Source of the DNA: Setaria digitata
Taxonomy: Eukaryota; Nematoda; Chromadorea; Rhabditida; Setariidae
DNA: 64,000 nt
Direction of reading: 5' to 3'
Assembly: GCA_003640385.1 (NCBI GenBank)
Contig: RCAB01000106.1
Span: forward strand, 1 to 64,000
The translations under genes and the position numbers were made by a program. Below, piece after piece: positions 14,601 through 28,741 of the stretch. The notes beneath the pieces are model-generated. The model saw only the letters and a program-made list of their open reading frames with translations, searched no databases and was not told the DNA's origin. Within the stretch, counting starts at the first letter, position 1; each line of letters starts with the position of its first letter.

Positions 14601-15642
14601 TGATATCACTGCATCATTTCATTGCCGGTAAGAATTTCTCCGGTGAGATTTGTTGAGTATGGAAGATAGGGAAATGACGTGAAGTGGCTGGTAATGATTA
14701 GTTGCATACTTTCAGCAACAAATACTAATTAAGAGGAAAGGTGAGACAACAGGTATATATTTACGTTGTGGGATGTTCTCTTGGAACAGCTGCCCTGAAA
14801 TGAGATTCTGTTCTCGAGATAGCTAACCTACATCATTTATAGATAATGATGATCGAGTATCATTCTATTTGATCTTTGACTTTTCGGAAGGTTTCCCTAC
14901 GGTGTCGGGAATCGAGAATAACGAATCGTTTCTATAACTTTTACATCTTTCAACCATAAAATTTTCTTCCCGTCTTTGTCTTTTCTAAATTTCAGTAATT
15001 TGTAAAATATTTAAGAAAATTTCTATGACAAATTGAGAAGCATTACACTTTCCTTATAAATGGTGCAACAATTCAAGATTATTTTATTAATATTTGTGAT
15101 TTTGACTTATGACTTATTTCAATTAGCACTGAATGGGCTTTGAGGCAATTTGATCATAACAATTGACATAATTTCTCTTGAACTTGGGTATTGCTATATT
15201 ATTTAATAACTTGAATTAAGAACCCCAAACATAAATCTCTTTTTGATTTCTATTTAATATTGGTAAAGAATAATTCATTTCGTATATGTTGAATAATCTT
15301 GCAGGAGACGATGTTTTAATAAAAAAAATAAATATTTCTACGCAATAAGCACCATTTTTCCTCTTTTTTCTTTTCATTCAAATATTTGAATTATTTATTA
15401 AAAAGACGAAAAGCATGCCACTGCTCCCTCCTCTCTTCTACCTTCCTTCTCTTTCGTCCTTTTTCTTCACTATTATTCCAAGGGAAAAGTTTACTTCAAT
15501 TCTTTTTCAAATTACTATTCAGAAAACTTTTCTTCCAATAAAAAAAATTTCTTTTCGTTTTCATTGTATGCTATTTGATCGCGACGATTTCGTATAAATA
15601 CATCCATATATGTGTGCATGTATATTTCATATGTGTACCCTT

Positions 15643-15644
<2 letters not shown>

Positions 15645-15705
<61 letters not shown>

Positions 15706-15706
15706 N
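15645..15706. repeat. (GT)n microsatellite ending in an unresolved base
   Basis: An uninterrupted run of about 30 GT units ends at an N (15706). The N suggests that the assembly could not settle the repeat length. Confidence 0.95.
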
Positions 15707-18700
15707 TCACTCAGTTTAACTTGTTCACAATCATTACAGAAAAACCGAACTGATACAATTATGCTTGCTAATAATAAAATATGATATTATCATGTGATCT
15801 ATATTAGTTGATAATGATAAGAAGATATGCTATCATTTTTCGATTAGATATTTTTGTTGACGGTGATATGAGATGCTTACCAAAGAATTTACAAAAATTT
15901 TCATTTTTTATTACTGTTTTGCGAAATTTGTCTTATATGCAAAAAAGAACTTCGTGAAATTTTCATATTTCAAGTATCATTTTTTGTCATAATCGTATAA
16001 TATACTTTGTCCCGAATAGCTAACATTATTGAGATTTTTTTTTTGTACTACAGTGTGATTTCGCTAACACATTTTTGGCCAATTTATCTAATGATATTTT
16101 ACGAATAGCTTAGCATATTAAATGAATAGTCTAGTAATAAGGCCAATAGCTATACACTTTAGTTAGTGGTATTCTTCAACAAAATTAACTAGCCGATTTA
16201 TTTTTCTTCACTGGCATGCTCTTATAAATGTGGGAAGTTGAAATAACTGTTATTCTTCAGATCAAAATAGTTTTCTTTTTTTTTTCGCTTGAGTGGTATA
16301 AATTTCTAATGCATTTAAAATACATAAGGGATATTTTTATGTCAAAATGAATAAAATGCAATGTATAAATGATCAGTAGTGTGTAATAGCTTATGTGAAC
16401 ATAATGATATCGGTACTGTTATCATATGCCGTAAGGCGATTAATACCATGCAGTTATTTTTCATTTATTTTTATTAGAATCGATGAATTCCATGTAGTTA
16501 ATCTGAAATTTTTTTTTTTTTCAAGTATTGGCTGGGATGTTACTATATCAACCGTTCCTTAATTGAGTTTACTAAATATTAATGAGATTTTAAGTACCAA
16601 TAAATGAGGAGAATTTCCCTTTATATATATATTTTTATTTTCTGTTAATTCATTTCTTTTTTCTTTTTGTTATAAATTGTTTTCTTATTACAAATTTTTG
16701 TTAATTTTCTTCTTTTCCGTTCTGTTTTAACTTTCTATCAATTATTATTATTATCATTTTTTTTTTTTGTTTTAACGGTCTAATGTTTTGGAAAGGGATT
16801 TATTTTTACTGATGAATACAAAATTTTCCCTCGCTTTTTTTCTCTAAATCGGATATGTTGCCCTAGAATTTAGCTACGTAAAGAATTGGTAATTAATTTA
16901 TGAAGTGGGAAATAGTCTGTTAATAACCATAATTTACCTTAAAATTCCAATTACTTATTATTCTTTAAATAACAAAACCAGGTGATGTCTGATTTTTAGC
17001 GAATGTTTGAGCTGTCCTTTTCGGAAAATTTGTATTCGATACAATTTTTTTTGAGATTCACTAATCCTCAAAATAAGGCAAGTAAAGCAAATATGCAAGC
17101 AAATATTTCAATTTTTCCATGCCAACTTTTCCTTCAGTTTTCTTCCCTCCCTTAGATTTGATATTGATTTTCACTTTTGAATCAAATTCTCGTTGTTATG
17201 AAATACATTTCTTTCGAATAAAATTACATGAGGCAGTGGATTGTCCGAACTGGAAATTTCGAGAGCTGATATTAAAAATGAGATATTTTTCGTTTCGTGG
17301 ATATTTTCTCTAATTAGACGGATAATTAGTTTATCTGCTGTGTATGAAATTAATTCATATACATGATGTCTCGTATAAAATATCCAGAAACTTTCGTCCA
17401 CTCTTAGTTACTTTCTGATATGATAACTTTCGTTACCGGTAAACGGATCAATTAAATATTTATTCTTTTGCTATTTTGTCGTTTCGGTGCAAAATTTTTG
17501 ATATACATCCTTTTTTTAGTATCAACTCGCCAACTAAATAACGTATCTCCGTTGCTATCAATGAACATACATTAATAATGAAATAAAAGTAGTCAGTGAT
17601 TTACTTAGTGATGATGAACGGTCGGCTCATAACTTTTCAGTTTTGGAAGAAAGAAAAAGATTGAAGAATAAAGAGTCGTTCTGTTTTCTTTTTCGGTTAA
17701 CATTGGTTTAGTTTAACTTTAGCATTTGTCACTGGAAAATATTTAAAATTTATTGCACTTTGCTGACAAACTTTCGAAAAAAAAAAAGGATTCAATTCTC
17801 CAAAATTAAAAATTCAACTTTTGTGGTAAATTTAGAATAAATGATTATGATTGAATAATCATTGATCGATGAAATGTTTCATTTTGTACGAGCCTATCGG
17901 CAACAGCTGAACTGAGTAAATTCAGAAGACTAACTGCAACTGTCCTGTTAAGACTTCTGACTAAGAGCGGCGCAGAAATAGCTTATGAACAATATTTCAT
18001 TAGATTCTGTCATTTATTAAAATATTATCCCTCTCCACATGAAAATTTCACCTAATAAATGGAAAAATGTCCGATAAGAAAAAGGTAGTATTATCAGTCA
18101 CATACTCGACGAGCTGTTTTTGTTTCCATTCCATCTACCACTTACCTTTATCATATTTATTTTGGATCTTTCAGATCAGCTAGGCAATTCGAAAACTCTG
18201 TTATGTCTTAGAAGACCGAAGATAAACAATAGGTATTTGGACATTAGATGGAGTGAGAATTTAATGACGGAATTTGAAATGAAATTCTGAGAAGTCATAG
18301 GTGAAATGCATTTTTCTGAGTAATATTATTGAAGATGATGATAAGCAAACTTTCATCCAAAATATTATTAGCTTTGTAGCACTTAATTAAAATTAAAATA
18401 TGAAAATACCAATTAAAATATGAAGTTTAAGATCACAAATTACTGATGCTTCAAATAATTTGCTAGCACTTAACCTACAAGCCAAATTAAAATTATTTAA
18501 ACCACTTTAAATTTAAACAACTTTTCATTTTCAGGGATATAGAGGGAGGGTATTACCATTTTAATGGCGTTTTCATCCGCAATTTTGCAGATTTATTTTC
18601 ATAAATTTCCTTTCCCACATACCTCGCGCTCCCTGTCTAACCAGAGATGACGCAATATGATACATGTATTTCATGTTATACGAGCCTTGGCAACAAGCAT

Positions 18701-19760
18701 TTCGCTGTCTTGGCAAGACGTCCGATTTGAAAGTTGAGATTGAGCCTAGTCTTCCCTGACATTTCCTTCCCATTTCTCTACATGTGGCCAGCATGTCTTC
18801 ATCACCAGGACTGGAGACCGAGAACGAGGCCCGGAAAAGGCAGGGCCATGGAGGCCACCCCTCCTGAACGAGCCATCTCAACAGATCGATCCTCCACCCC
18901 ATCTCCCATGCCACATGTCATCTCCCCTCCCATCCTTTGGGATTGGCACCGATCCTCTGCTCCTCATCCTCCCATACTACTCCTGCTTCTACTATCACAT
19001 CCATTCACGTTTATATCCTTTACCCTGCCCACCATATCTACCCATCACTCGGTTCCTTAAACTTACCACCATTCATTTACACCTTACCTGTCCTACACCT
19101 TGCTGCTTAAGTCTTACCCGCTTCTTCGTCTATCTGCCGATTACTCAATGTTGAATTCCTCATCACTTCACCCACCTTTCTCTACCTATCCTGCCCACTG
19201 TTTTCTGCTCCCCTCCAGTCCTAACTTACCCGTCCAGTAACCTTAACTTTCCACCTATCATTTGTTTCAGTCATTAGCTCTACCCCGAACTTTTACGCGA
19301 TTGGTATCTTCTCTACGACTTCTGCCTACTGAATAAGCTTTTTCTATGTATATTCCGATGCTGAACAGTTTCTGTCAATCCGGTTTATCGGTTGCTCTCC
19401 GGAATTCACATTTATCATTCTTGAGATGTTTGTTCTCAGTGTGCTCAGTGACCGTATTCTGAGTTCATTTTATTTCTTTATTAATTACCCTGTATCAATA
19501 ATTTTGCTTCCTTTGCAACAACATGAAACGGATCCGGAATGCATGTCATATTCGTGGAATTTATTTCATCTGTCTCGCTTATCCCTTTCATTCTTTCTCA
19601 CTGTTACAGCTAGCGTTCCAGAAATATGCATCTTCTGTCCTTTTAATTTTAGTGCAGCTTTTGCTAATTGATTTGATATCATTATCTCCTTATCACTTGT
19701 TTATCAGATATGCCATCAAGTCATTCTGCACCTCACAGAGTATCGCGTAATCTAGCTAAC

Positions 19761-19868
19761 GGAGAAAGGGGGAAGGTGGAGGGAAGGGTGAGGGAGGATG
19801 GAACGGCGCGGGAGGAGCATAGGAAGAAGAGGGAGAAGGGCAGAGGAGGAGGGTGGAGGAGGAGAAAG
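19761..19868 (+). repeat. G-rich purine tract
   Basis: About 108 bases are almost wholly A and G on the plus strand, with many GGG and GG runs (aaaggggg, gggaaggg, gagggagg). This stands out from the AT-rich surroundings. The spacing of G runs would allow G-quadruplex or triplex formation. No coding frame in it looks real. Confidence 0.8.
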
Positions 19869-20750
19869 CATTGGCAGTTTGGTTGCTGTGCAAATATCGA
19901 AGACCCAGTGAACCTGTTTGATTCTATTTGGATGGGTTACTACCCCTCCCCCTCTTTTTTTCTACCTGAAGGTTTTTGTTTTTTTCTTTTTCAGCATTTT
20001 ATAGCACAATGCTTTTTTTTATTATACTCATTACTTTTCCTTCTCATCTTTTTCCTCAATCCCTCACCTTTCTCATCACTCTCTCCATTATTTCAACGAT
20101 ATTTTTTCATAGGTAGTAGTTGTCAAGTTACAAACTAAGATAATTTCACTTTAACTTTCATCATGTTTTTCAATATGCTTTGCTAAATAGTTGAATATAA
20201 TCAAATAAAAGAAAAATAAGAAATAGAGAAAGGAGTTATGTATTGAAATGATTGAATAAATTGATAAGTGATTGGCAGTAATTCTTGCCACATTAGTAGT
20301 GTTCAAATTTGTTAAGTCCACCAATATTTCAGAAAGCAAATTTGAGAGGTAAGATAATATGCCTGCGGGTTTCTCATGACTAATTAATTAATTAACGGAT
20401 TTGACATAATATATGGTTTAAATCTTGAATGTCATGCATTCAGTGATGTTTGATAAAAAAATTTTTTCCTTTCGCTATAATAGAATTAAGGATTTATTCA
20501 TTAAATCTATTAAAATATATTTAGAACAGTCGAGACAACTGTAGAATGCTTTAGTATTGGATGAAATTGGCTATACTGCATTAAGTTTTTTCTTTTGCTT
20601 TTTCTCCCTCTCTCTAAATATGTGTCTCCCTTGAATATGTATTTTCATTTATTTTTCTGTCAAGTATTCATATAATTTTAAAGTCTTGTGATCCTTACAG
20701 TGGTTGAGTTTTCTTGATCACATTTAAGAGCGGAATTTGAAGGAAATCAA

Positions 20751-20802
20751 ACGACGCTAGTAAAGAGGGATAAATTACGACGCTAGTAAAGTGGGATAAA
20801 TT
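20751..20802. repeat. 26-bp tandem duplication
   Basis: Two adjacent 26-base copies beginning acgacgctagtaaag differ at one base (agaggg versus agtggg). It is a local duplication in noncoding DNA. Confidence 0.9.
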
Positions 20803-21139
20803 ATTTCTTATTAGAATGTTTAAAGAGTGAATTGCTATTATTTTTCCTTTTTTCCAGAAAAAAAAAAGAGGAAGAGAGTAATGAAGGGGCGAATTTATAA
20901 ATTAAAAAAAGAAGCCAAAAAAATTTTTTTTTCCTTGACGAAATAATATTTGGTTTTGTATTATATTTTAGCATAAAAGAAAAATGGTAATAGCAAATTT
21001 TGTCGTCCTTTTTTTCCATCGTCATTTTTCACTTTTAACGCTTTTTCATTCTTTTGTGCCATTTGAAAAATTGATGTCAAATTAATGATAATAGAGGTCT
21101 TGTTGACTGTTGCCCATACAGCAAGCAGCATGCAGCATG

Positions 21140-21192
21140 CTGCTATTGGCATTACTGCACTATTCCTTCTCTTACTGCTATTGGTATTACTG
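21140..21192. repeat. 18-bp direct repeat pair
   Basis: Copies of ctgctattggcattactg at 21140-21157 and 21175-21192 differ by one base. Just upstream is a short palindromic gcagcatgc/agcatgctgc stretch. Confidence 0.8.
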
Positions 21193-23420
21193 GTTGTTTA
21201 ATTAAGAATTTCTTTCTTTCACTTTCTTCTTTTTTGTCATCTTTTGAAACCTATGCGCATCGCATCAGTACTCACATATATACATATGACATTTTTCATT
21301 TGCTTCTGACATTTAACTTTCTTTTAAAAGTTCCCCTCTTTTTCGTCTTTTTTTCTTTCTTTTTTATCACATCTTTTATTATCGCTCATTTTTTTTCTTT
21401 TTTTTTTTTTTTTTCTTTTTTTTTCCATATCAGTCGAATAAATTGAAGGTTGTTTTCTATTCGATATAACTTTAAAAGACTGAAAAAAAAATTTTTGGAA
21501 TTATTTGAGCATCTTCGTTTTGCTTAAATAATAAAATAAGCAAAAAGAAATGGTATGAATGATTAAAAAACGAATTTGTTTTTTTTTTATTTGAACAAAA
21601 TGAATTGATTGGACTTGCAATGGATAGTTTTTTACAATTTTGCTGCAGTAAAAAAAAATTTCCTGTTTGGGAAAAATATGTAATTGCCATAATTTTTATG
21701 CAAAAATAATTTGTCGGTTTGGCATAGGAAGAGAAAAAACAAAGATTTTTTTGATATTTGTGGGTTATTAAGTTAATTTTTCATTTCAATCAACTGACCG
21801 GTTTTTTCATTGTCAGAGGTAATGTAATTTCATTCACTTATTTTATAAAAATTTTGCTTGAATGTTCGGAAAAAAAAAGAAAGGAAGTAAATTTATCAGA
21901 AATGTTTAATTTCGAGTTTGCCCAAAATATTTAAACCACTTGTGAAGTTATCCTTCACAATAATTGATCTTCTATAATGGAAAATGATTGACCTTCTCTC
22001 CACTGATGGCGAATGGTTGACCTTCCTTCTGTTCACAAATGGAAAGTGTTGAAAAGTTTTTTTAAGTAAGAAGTAGACATTCCAACAAAGAAGATGTGAA
22101 AATTACCTCTTTTTTCTTAATTGAGTGTGAAAACAAGAACAAAGGAAACTGAAATTCTAAGTTTTTTTCCCCTAATTCTCCTCCAGTAAGCTGCAAAATC
22201 TGTTACCAATAGATTGTAACGGATGTTTTTATGCTTGCTAATAGTGTCGGATGTAGATATATTTACATGATTAAAAAGAAAATAATTTTACCTAATGATT
22301 GTCAAGAATTGTTTGCTCTGTATAAGAAAAGTGAAACAGAAATAGTTTTGTATTAATACAACAAACAACAAGAAGCGATAAATGATCACTTCATCTACGT
22401 TAGTAGTACTTTTCACTCACCCTTTGATGATGTATGTTTTGAAATTAATCAAATACAGCGCGTTATTTCGTTTTCACGTGTTCGTTTTCCCTATTAGTTA
22501 AATGCTAAGTTATTGCCTTTTATTTTATAGTTTTAAATTTTTTCCACATGCTTTTTTTTTTTTGTTTTTGTTTTTTGAACGATGATTATTTTGGTAATGA
22601 ATTAAGGCTGGAACTGAAACTAATTTACTATGTTTGCATTTAATTTCCTTTTTCAAGGTTTTGATTTTTATCAAAATACGGCTATTATCAGTTCTATTAT
22701 TAATGTATTTTGCTATTATTAAAATAAAGAACATATAAGCCAGTGATTTGGTGCAGTGGTTAATTGTATATGATGCAAGATAATTTTGCTAAGTAGAATA
22801 AATTAAACATTTATTTTCGAATAGTTAAATTCAAATTTTCTTTCAGAGTTTTCACAACTTTCGAACTATCATTTTGGTATATTTTGTTGCTTGTAGAAAA
22901 GATGGCAATGTGGACATTTTCGAATTGTTACAACCGTCTTATCTGACTGATAGTGTTGTGAAGTTCCATATTGTGACTATTTGTTTTACAGATATATCGA
23001 ACCATCTTGATACTCTTTACCATTTTTGTCCTTTAAATGTATTCTAAATATCCATTTATTTCAAAGTCCAATTATCGCCATCCAATTTAAAATTCAAGTA
23101 TCAAATTATTTCACTATTGTCATGGCTGAGTTTTCCATGCCAATAATTAAATACCTAAAATAGTTTGATTTTTATTTTCAAGCTTCTTTCATCCAGAATA
23201 CTTTGTTGCTATCTAATGTAATTACTATTCCCCAGTAATAATATGTTTTATCATTATCATGATATTGGAAAAAAAACAGTCTCCCTTTCTACAAAAATAT
23301 TTAGCATGAATGATGACTTCAGCAAAGGTAATCCTCATATTCCTTTCCTTTGTGATTAACTTCTTGCAGTCATTTTCTTCCTGAAGGACAAGTTTATTAC
23401 TGCTCTGGTGATATGACAAG

Positions 23421-23560
23421 ATGCTAATGAAGATGATGATAATGATAATGATGATGACGATAATCACGTTAACCGAGAAAGAAAATTTCATTTCTCTCCC
23501 TCTCTCTTCCTCTCTCTTTGTCTCTCTTTCTCTAGTTCCATCTTCCTTCTTCTTTCCACT
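23421..23560. repeat. GAT/AAT-rich then CT-rich low-complexity DNA
   Basis: A gatgatgataatgataatgatg-type stretch is followed by a long ctctctcc-type pyrimidine stretch. Frames through it give only poly-Met/Ile or Ser/Leu strings. Confidence 0.75.
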
Positions 23561-24374
23561 TCTCTTTTCCTACCTTTTCCATATTTTCTTTTCACTTTTC
23601 CTATGAAAATTTTATCGTTTCTTTATCCTTACAAATGTTCCTCTTCATTCACTTTATATTCAGTTTGTATCGCTCGCTTCCAGTCTCTGCTCCCCTCTTC
23701 TTCCATCAGAAAATTATTTTTTTAAAACTTTTTTTTCGGAACAGCTGATGTTCCTCCCTTCTCACATCTTCCCCTCCCTCATTCCCTTCCCTCGCGCCAT
23801 ACCCCGCTTCCTTACCTTTTTTTCACCTCACCGCATACTTGATTCTTCTCTTTCAGATATATGTAACATATGGTTTCTTGAGTTTCTTTTCCTCGTTATC
23901 AATAAGAACTTGAATGATGCGAGGAGGGCGGGCGAATGTTATCAGTTGCAACTATGGCACTATTTCTGCTCTTATCAGTCATTACTCGTCTGATTCATCA
24001 TTAATGCTTGATTACTTTATCACTTTTAGTTTATACATATATAAAAGGAGTGTATTTAACAGCTACCATCATATGTATTATTTGATTCACAGATAAGAAA
24101 TTTCAGGGTTTTTTCTTATTGCCAAACGAGTTGTTCATTTTGTGCCTCATTTGTCATTCCAACAGAATCTTATTTGCATAACATTTTTATTTTCTGCAGT
24201 TTTAATTGCGCGTTGCGTTATAGTATTGCAATTCTAATTTCGCTGTGATGTAACGCGCTACAAAATATAGAGTTAATCATTTATAAAATCGTTTGTAATG
24301 TAATTTACTATCGTCTCAATAACTAATCTTTTAGAAGGAAGGTGCTGATTGTTGTTATCAGTGATTACAGGGCA

Positions 24375-27300
24375 ATGGACCTGGGAGAGGGAATGTGTAT
24401 GGTATGTGGCGATCGTTCAGCCGGCAAACATTATGGCGTGATGGCATGTTACGGATGCAAAGGCTTCTTTCGGCGAACCATCCGTTCCGGACAGTCATAC
24501 ACCTGTCGATTTATGCAAAAATGTTCTATTGATAAAGGTTGTAGATTTGCCAATTATTTGAGAAATTGTAAATAATACCGACTTTTTTTTTTTTTTGAGA
24601 TATTATCTTCGCATATATATCAAAACATCAAAATCGTCAATGTGTTTCATTGGCCATAAATAATATTTCAACATAGCTGAATTTATCTTTTAAGATCAAC
24701 GTAATGCTTGTCGATTTTGTCGATTCCAGCGATGTCTAGAAGTGGGCATGGAACCTGATGGTAATCATTTTTTTCATTTAGTTTTTTGCTTTTAATCAGT
24801 CAAGTATTCCATATTCATTAATGTAATAAATATATGCATATTTAGTGTTTTAAAAGGTAGTAAGATAGTTTAGTACTGTTTCACATTTTTATAAATGACA
24901 ACTGATATACTAAAACATTCTCACAGTTGTCTTGACTCTTCTAAATATATTTTAATGTACTGTTCTGATGCACCTTTCATGTTTCAGCAATTCGTCCTGA
25001 CCGTGATATTATCGGGAAACAGAAAAATCCGCGGCGAAAGAAGCTAAGACGTGAAGATAGTTTATTACCATCACCGGGTGCTGATTCACATTGGTAAATT
25101 CTTTTTCAGTTTCGAAAAGTAGTGCTGATGGATGATGTATAAAAAGGGTCGTGCTCAATCATAATAAGCAGTTATGTGTTTTAATATTTTTTAAGTTATT
25201 TAGCGAAATCTTTTAACGTAGTCGAACCTTTTCGAAATAACTGTTTAAAAGTTTTACAATAGGAATAAGAGAAAATCAGTTTACTTTCGCTTTTCACTTT
25301 TCTAGCCATTCCTTTTAGTTAATTTAGTGTTCCTGACTACAGTTGATAAATAAAATTATAGATTTGAAAAATAAGAACGTAATTCTTGATTACGCCTCTT
25401 TCACTTTATGATCAATAAACCGGAGGTTTTACCGCAAAAGGATTAATCATGGGAATATGTTATCATGTACTCGTAGAAATTTGCCCATGACAAATCGAGT
25501 AGTTTTATCTCTGAAATTTTGTTTGAATGAAATTATTTGGTCTGGTTTCACTTTTTAGGTCCATAAATTTCAGTTCACAACAGGAAGATGCCTTACTAAC
25601 CTACCTCCTTGACACCGAGCTACAAGCAATGAGCTCGATCAAACGGCTCTCAGTGGCAACACCGATTGGAATTGCGAGGGTTAAAGCTGATCCAGATTTG
25701 GAATTAAATGGAATCTTTCAAAATAAATATGTTCTAGATAGTGATCGTTTCGATGTAAGTTTTGCTGCAAAATAAAAATATTTTTTATCAGAAGACAGGA
25801 TAAGGAAGGGACATAGATGTTGTTTTTTGAAACCCTTTTGGTTTTTTAGTATATTTTCTTCTGTTTTATATGTTGCACTTTTGTGTAAGTGTACTAACAT
25901 TATTATCATAAGCAGTATAAACTGATATGTAATGTGAAGTGGAAAAAACTTGAAAACATGTTACAAAGCACTGTCCATTACTTTAGATGTGTTATGAAGC
26001 AGGGCGTACTGCGACAGTGGAACAATTATCCCAAGCAGTGCGGCGGTACATTGGTGCAGCAGTTGATTGGATAGATGCGCTCTTCTCACTCGTTAATCTG
26101 GGTGAATGCAATGAAAAAGTAAAAATATTAGCGATCAGTTGTTAAATTTTTTCAAAAGAAGAGCATTATTTAGTTTTTAGGTTTTAAAGTGGATATTTTT
26201 GAATGTTTTCAATTTGAAAATTGTTGTTTTGTCGATGGCAGTAATTAGCATATTTCAGAGAACAGTTAACACTAAATAATACTTATGTGAGAGAGATTAT
26301 ATTAGGTTGAAGAATAATTATGTAGAAGGTATGTAAATTAATAAATAGGGAAGGAATGTTTGCAAAGACGAAAAATGAATGTGAGTTACGTGTCTGCGTA
26401 ATATGTAGAATATGTTTTTATATATGAGGAACCACTGAAAGATTTAAGATAATTTCTGCATTATGATTTTTATAAAATGAAATGAGGTGTTTCTTAATTA
26501 TTAAGGAAGTTATAAAAAATATTCGGATATAATTCATGTTCAGTATTTCTGTTTTCTCCACTGAGCAAATTTAATTTTACAGGTCTTTATCTTGAAAAGT
26601 TCGTTTGCCGCATTTTGTGCTTTCACTCAAGCCGCACGAACAGCACAAGCAACATCCGATCCAGATTTGTTGTGCTTATGCAATAGAACCGTAATTCCAC
26701 GACAAACTCCCCGTCATCTACTTGAAAACAAGTAATGCGCGTGTCATAGTTGATAAGTGATAAGTGTAATTTAGGGAGTTGAAAGTCTTCGTATCTATGT
26801 TAGTTTTTAGAAAAAGGTGAAAATGGATATGGTTTTCGGTTTTTCTTCATATCTTGCAAGGGTTCAGCTGCTAATATATTCTAGTGAAATTCACGGTCTA
26901 GTCGGGAAATGTGATTGTAAATTTTTTTAAAATCTTTACTGGAGCAAATAATTCAACAGAGAAGAAGGGATAATTACATTCCATAAATGTGAGCATAAGC
27001 GTTTCAGATATCGTGTGCCGTAATGCATCAATAAGTTGTCAAGAGCAGCTGTTTAACAGATAGAAAGATTATTTTTCCAGAAAAATAGTTTGCCGAGAAA
27101 AGATCTTTGTTAACTTTCTTTATTATATCCTCTTTCATATAAAATTTTCAAGATATTTTCATCCTTTAAATTCAGAAAAGAGTTGTTATAACTTACTAGT
27201 TTTACTATTCAGGGCTTATTAACTGCCTAAATATAGGTTATTTAAAGATTATATTCGGTTTGTTGCAATAACTTTAATTGCAAATTATTTACGCTTTAAC

Positions 27301-28741
27301 TCTGGTCTGACTTGAGAGGGTTTTTTTTTTTTTTCTTTTTTCTGAACCGTCACTTTCCATCAAAAGTTAGTCGGGTGCGTTGATTTTGAGTATGTTCAGC
27401 TGGAGAGACTTTAGTTGCAGCAGTCATTAACCAATATCTTGAAAGTTTTGGAAATTATGGATTTATTATAGCTTTTTATCGAACAACATGGCTGCGCGAA
27501 TACTAGATGAACTGACTCAACCCATTCGGAAGCTGTTACTTAATGAAGCTGAAATCGTCTCGCTAACAGCTCTTGTTTTGTTGGATGCTGGTAATTTTTC
27601 AGATTTCAGGAGTTCCAAAATATAGCTCATAAGAGTTTCGTAGCTTGAAAGTATTATTTTTGTTACAGTGGAATTTTTTTATGATAATATTTCCAAATAC
27701 TTGAAGCATCGATACTTGCAGCATCCTTACTATTTTTTTATATGATATCGAATATAATGTTAAAGGTTTAATGTCGAAGTTGTATATTTTTGTATTGCAG
27801 ATGCACCAGGTTTAAGCTTGGAGACGTCACAAACCTTAGGAGCTTTGCGAGATCGCGTACAGCACGCGCTATTCCAGATGATACGCGATCGTGTAGGTTC
27901 GGCCGAACAACCAATTTCTGCTGCTATATCGCGTTTTGGCAACATACTCTTGTTATTGCCACCACTAGCGGTAGAGAAATTTTTTTTTAATCGTAACTGA
28001 ATGGTAAGGCCGATATAATTTGTGAAACTCAAAAAGAATTACTCATTATAAAAATAAATGATTATATGGAAATATGTATTGTATAGGAATTGGGAAGAAT
28101 GAGAATTAATCTTGAATTTCAGCCGATTCATTAAAATGTTAAATTTATTGCAGAAAATTTCTTCCATCTTATGCGAGAATGTGCAGTTTGCTCGGATGTT
28201 TGGCTGTCAAACGATAGATCCACTGCTGATCGAAATCTTTGTGGATTCGCCTGGTGAAGTAATCCCATCACCGACAGCTAGAGAGCGTGCTGATGTTTCC
28301 ACGCAAACCTTTTTACAAGGTTCTCCGCAACAACAAACGTCATCGGCGGATGTAGATGACTTAAGTTCTGTTCATTTAACACCACCGCCAACTGCAAATT
28401 TATCAACGTTATCACCTTTATCAATACCTAATTCTGGATCGGTGATGCATGGTCGTGTGCAGCAGCAGCAGGTAATATCTGGTAATGGAGCGCCTTCATC
28501 ACCTCATCAACCTCAGCCGCAACGTGTTACCCCAATTATTGTACCGCCTGGACCCAATACCTCATACAATTTTTATTTCCCATACTCAGGGCAGTTCTCA
28601 GTTCCAGGCGCCTATCCGAGTCATGCCCAGCAACCACCATCTGCTTCGGCCACTGGGACCTATGTTTCACAAGCAGGAATTTTCGATTCTGGTCATTCTG
28701 GTAATCCTGCCGATGTCACAAATACTTTCCGTTATCTTTAA
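24375..28741 (+). CDS. HNF4-like (NR2A-type) nuclear hormone receptor, 9 exons, 562 aa
   Basis: Exons: 24375-24537, 24695-24760, 24988-25093, 25559-25754, 25987-26118, 26583-26731, 27472-27590, 27801-27970, 28154-28741. All phases agree and the model ends in TAA. The first two exons encode a C4 zinc-finger DNA-binding domain: Cys 8, 11, 25 and 28 form finger one, then C-x5-C-x9-C-x2-C forms finger two. A basic extension (NPRRKK) follows. The ligand-binding domain resembles HNF4 in order and wording: [32 protein letters not shown], and a terminal helix-12-like DPLLIEIF. The last ~170 residues are rich in Gln, Pro and Ser, like an extended F domain. It should bind DNA in the nucleus as a ligand- or lipid-responsive regulator. 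The P-box reads CYGCKG where HNF4 has CDGCKG. I chose the ATG right after a cag acceptor at 24370; an upstream exon is possible. A possible poly(A) signal lies at 29178-29183. Confidence 0.92.

Larger units (their letters stand above)
11605..24374. other. Long gene-poor interval with simple repeats
   Basis: About 12.8 kb separate the 298-residue gene from the HNF4-like receptor. Open frames here are short and mostly low-complexity (poly-F, poly-S, Thr/Pro from CT-rich DNA), and none builds a multi-exon model. Contents include a GT microsatellite (15645-15705), a less AT-rich island around 18570-19300, a purine tract (19761-19868), a 26-bp tandem pair (20751-20802) and CT-rich stretches near 23480-23840. 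It may include distal regulatory DNA of the receptor gene. Confidence 0.55.

Noticed and set aside
15575..15784. Frame reading through Val-Cys repeats
   Set aside because: It is a translation of the GT microsatellite and contains an unresolved base.
18573..19060. Overlapping frames on both strands of about 110 codons
   Set aside because: Neither shows a domain or splice-linked partner. Openness on both strands follows from the local base composition. Kept only as a composition finding.
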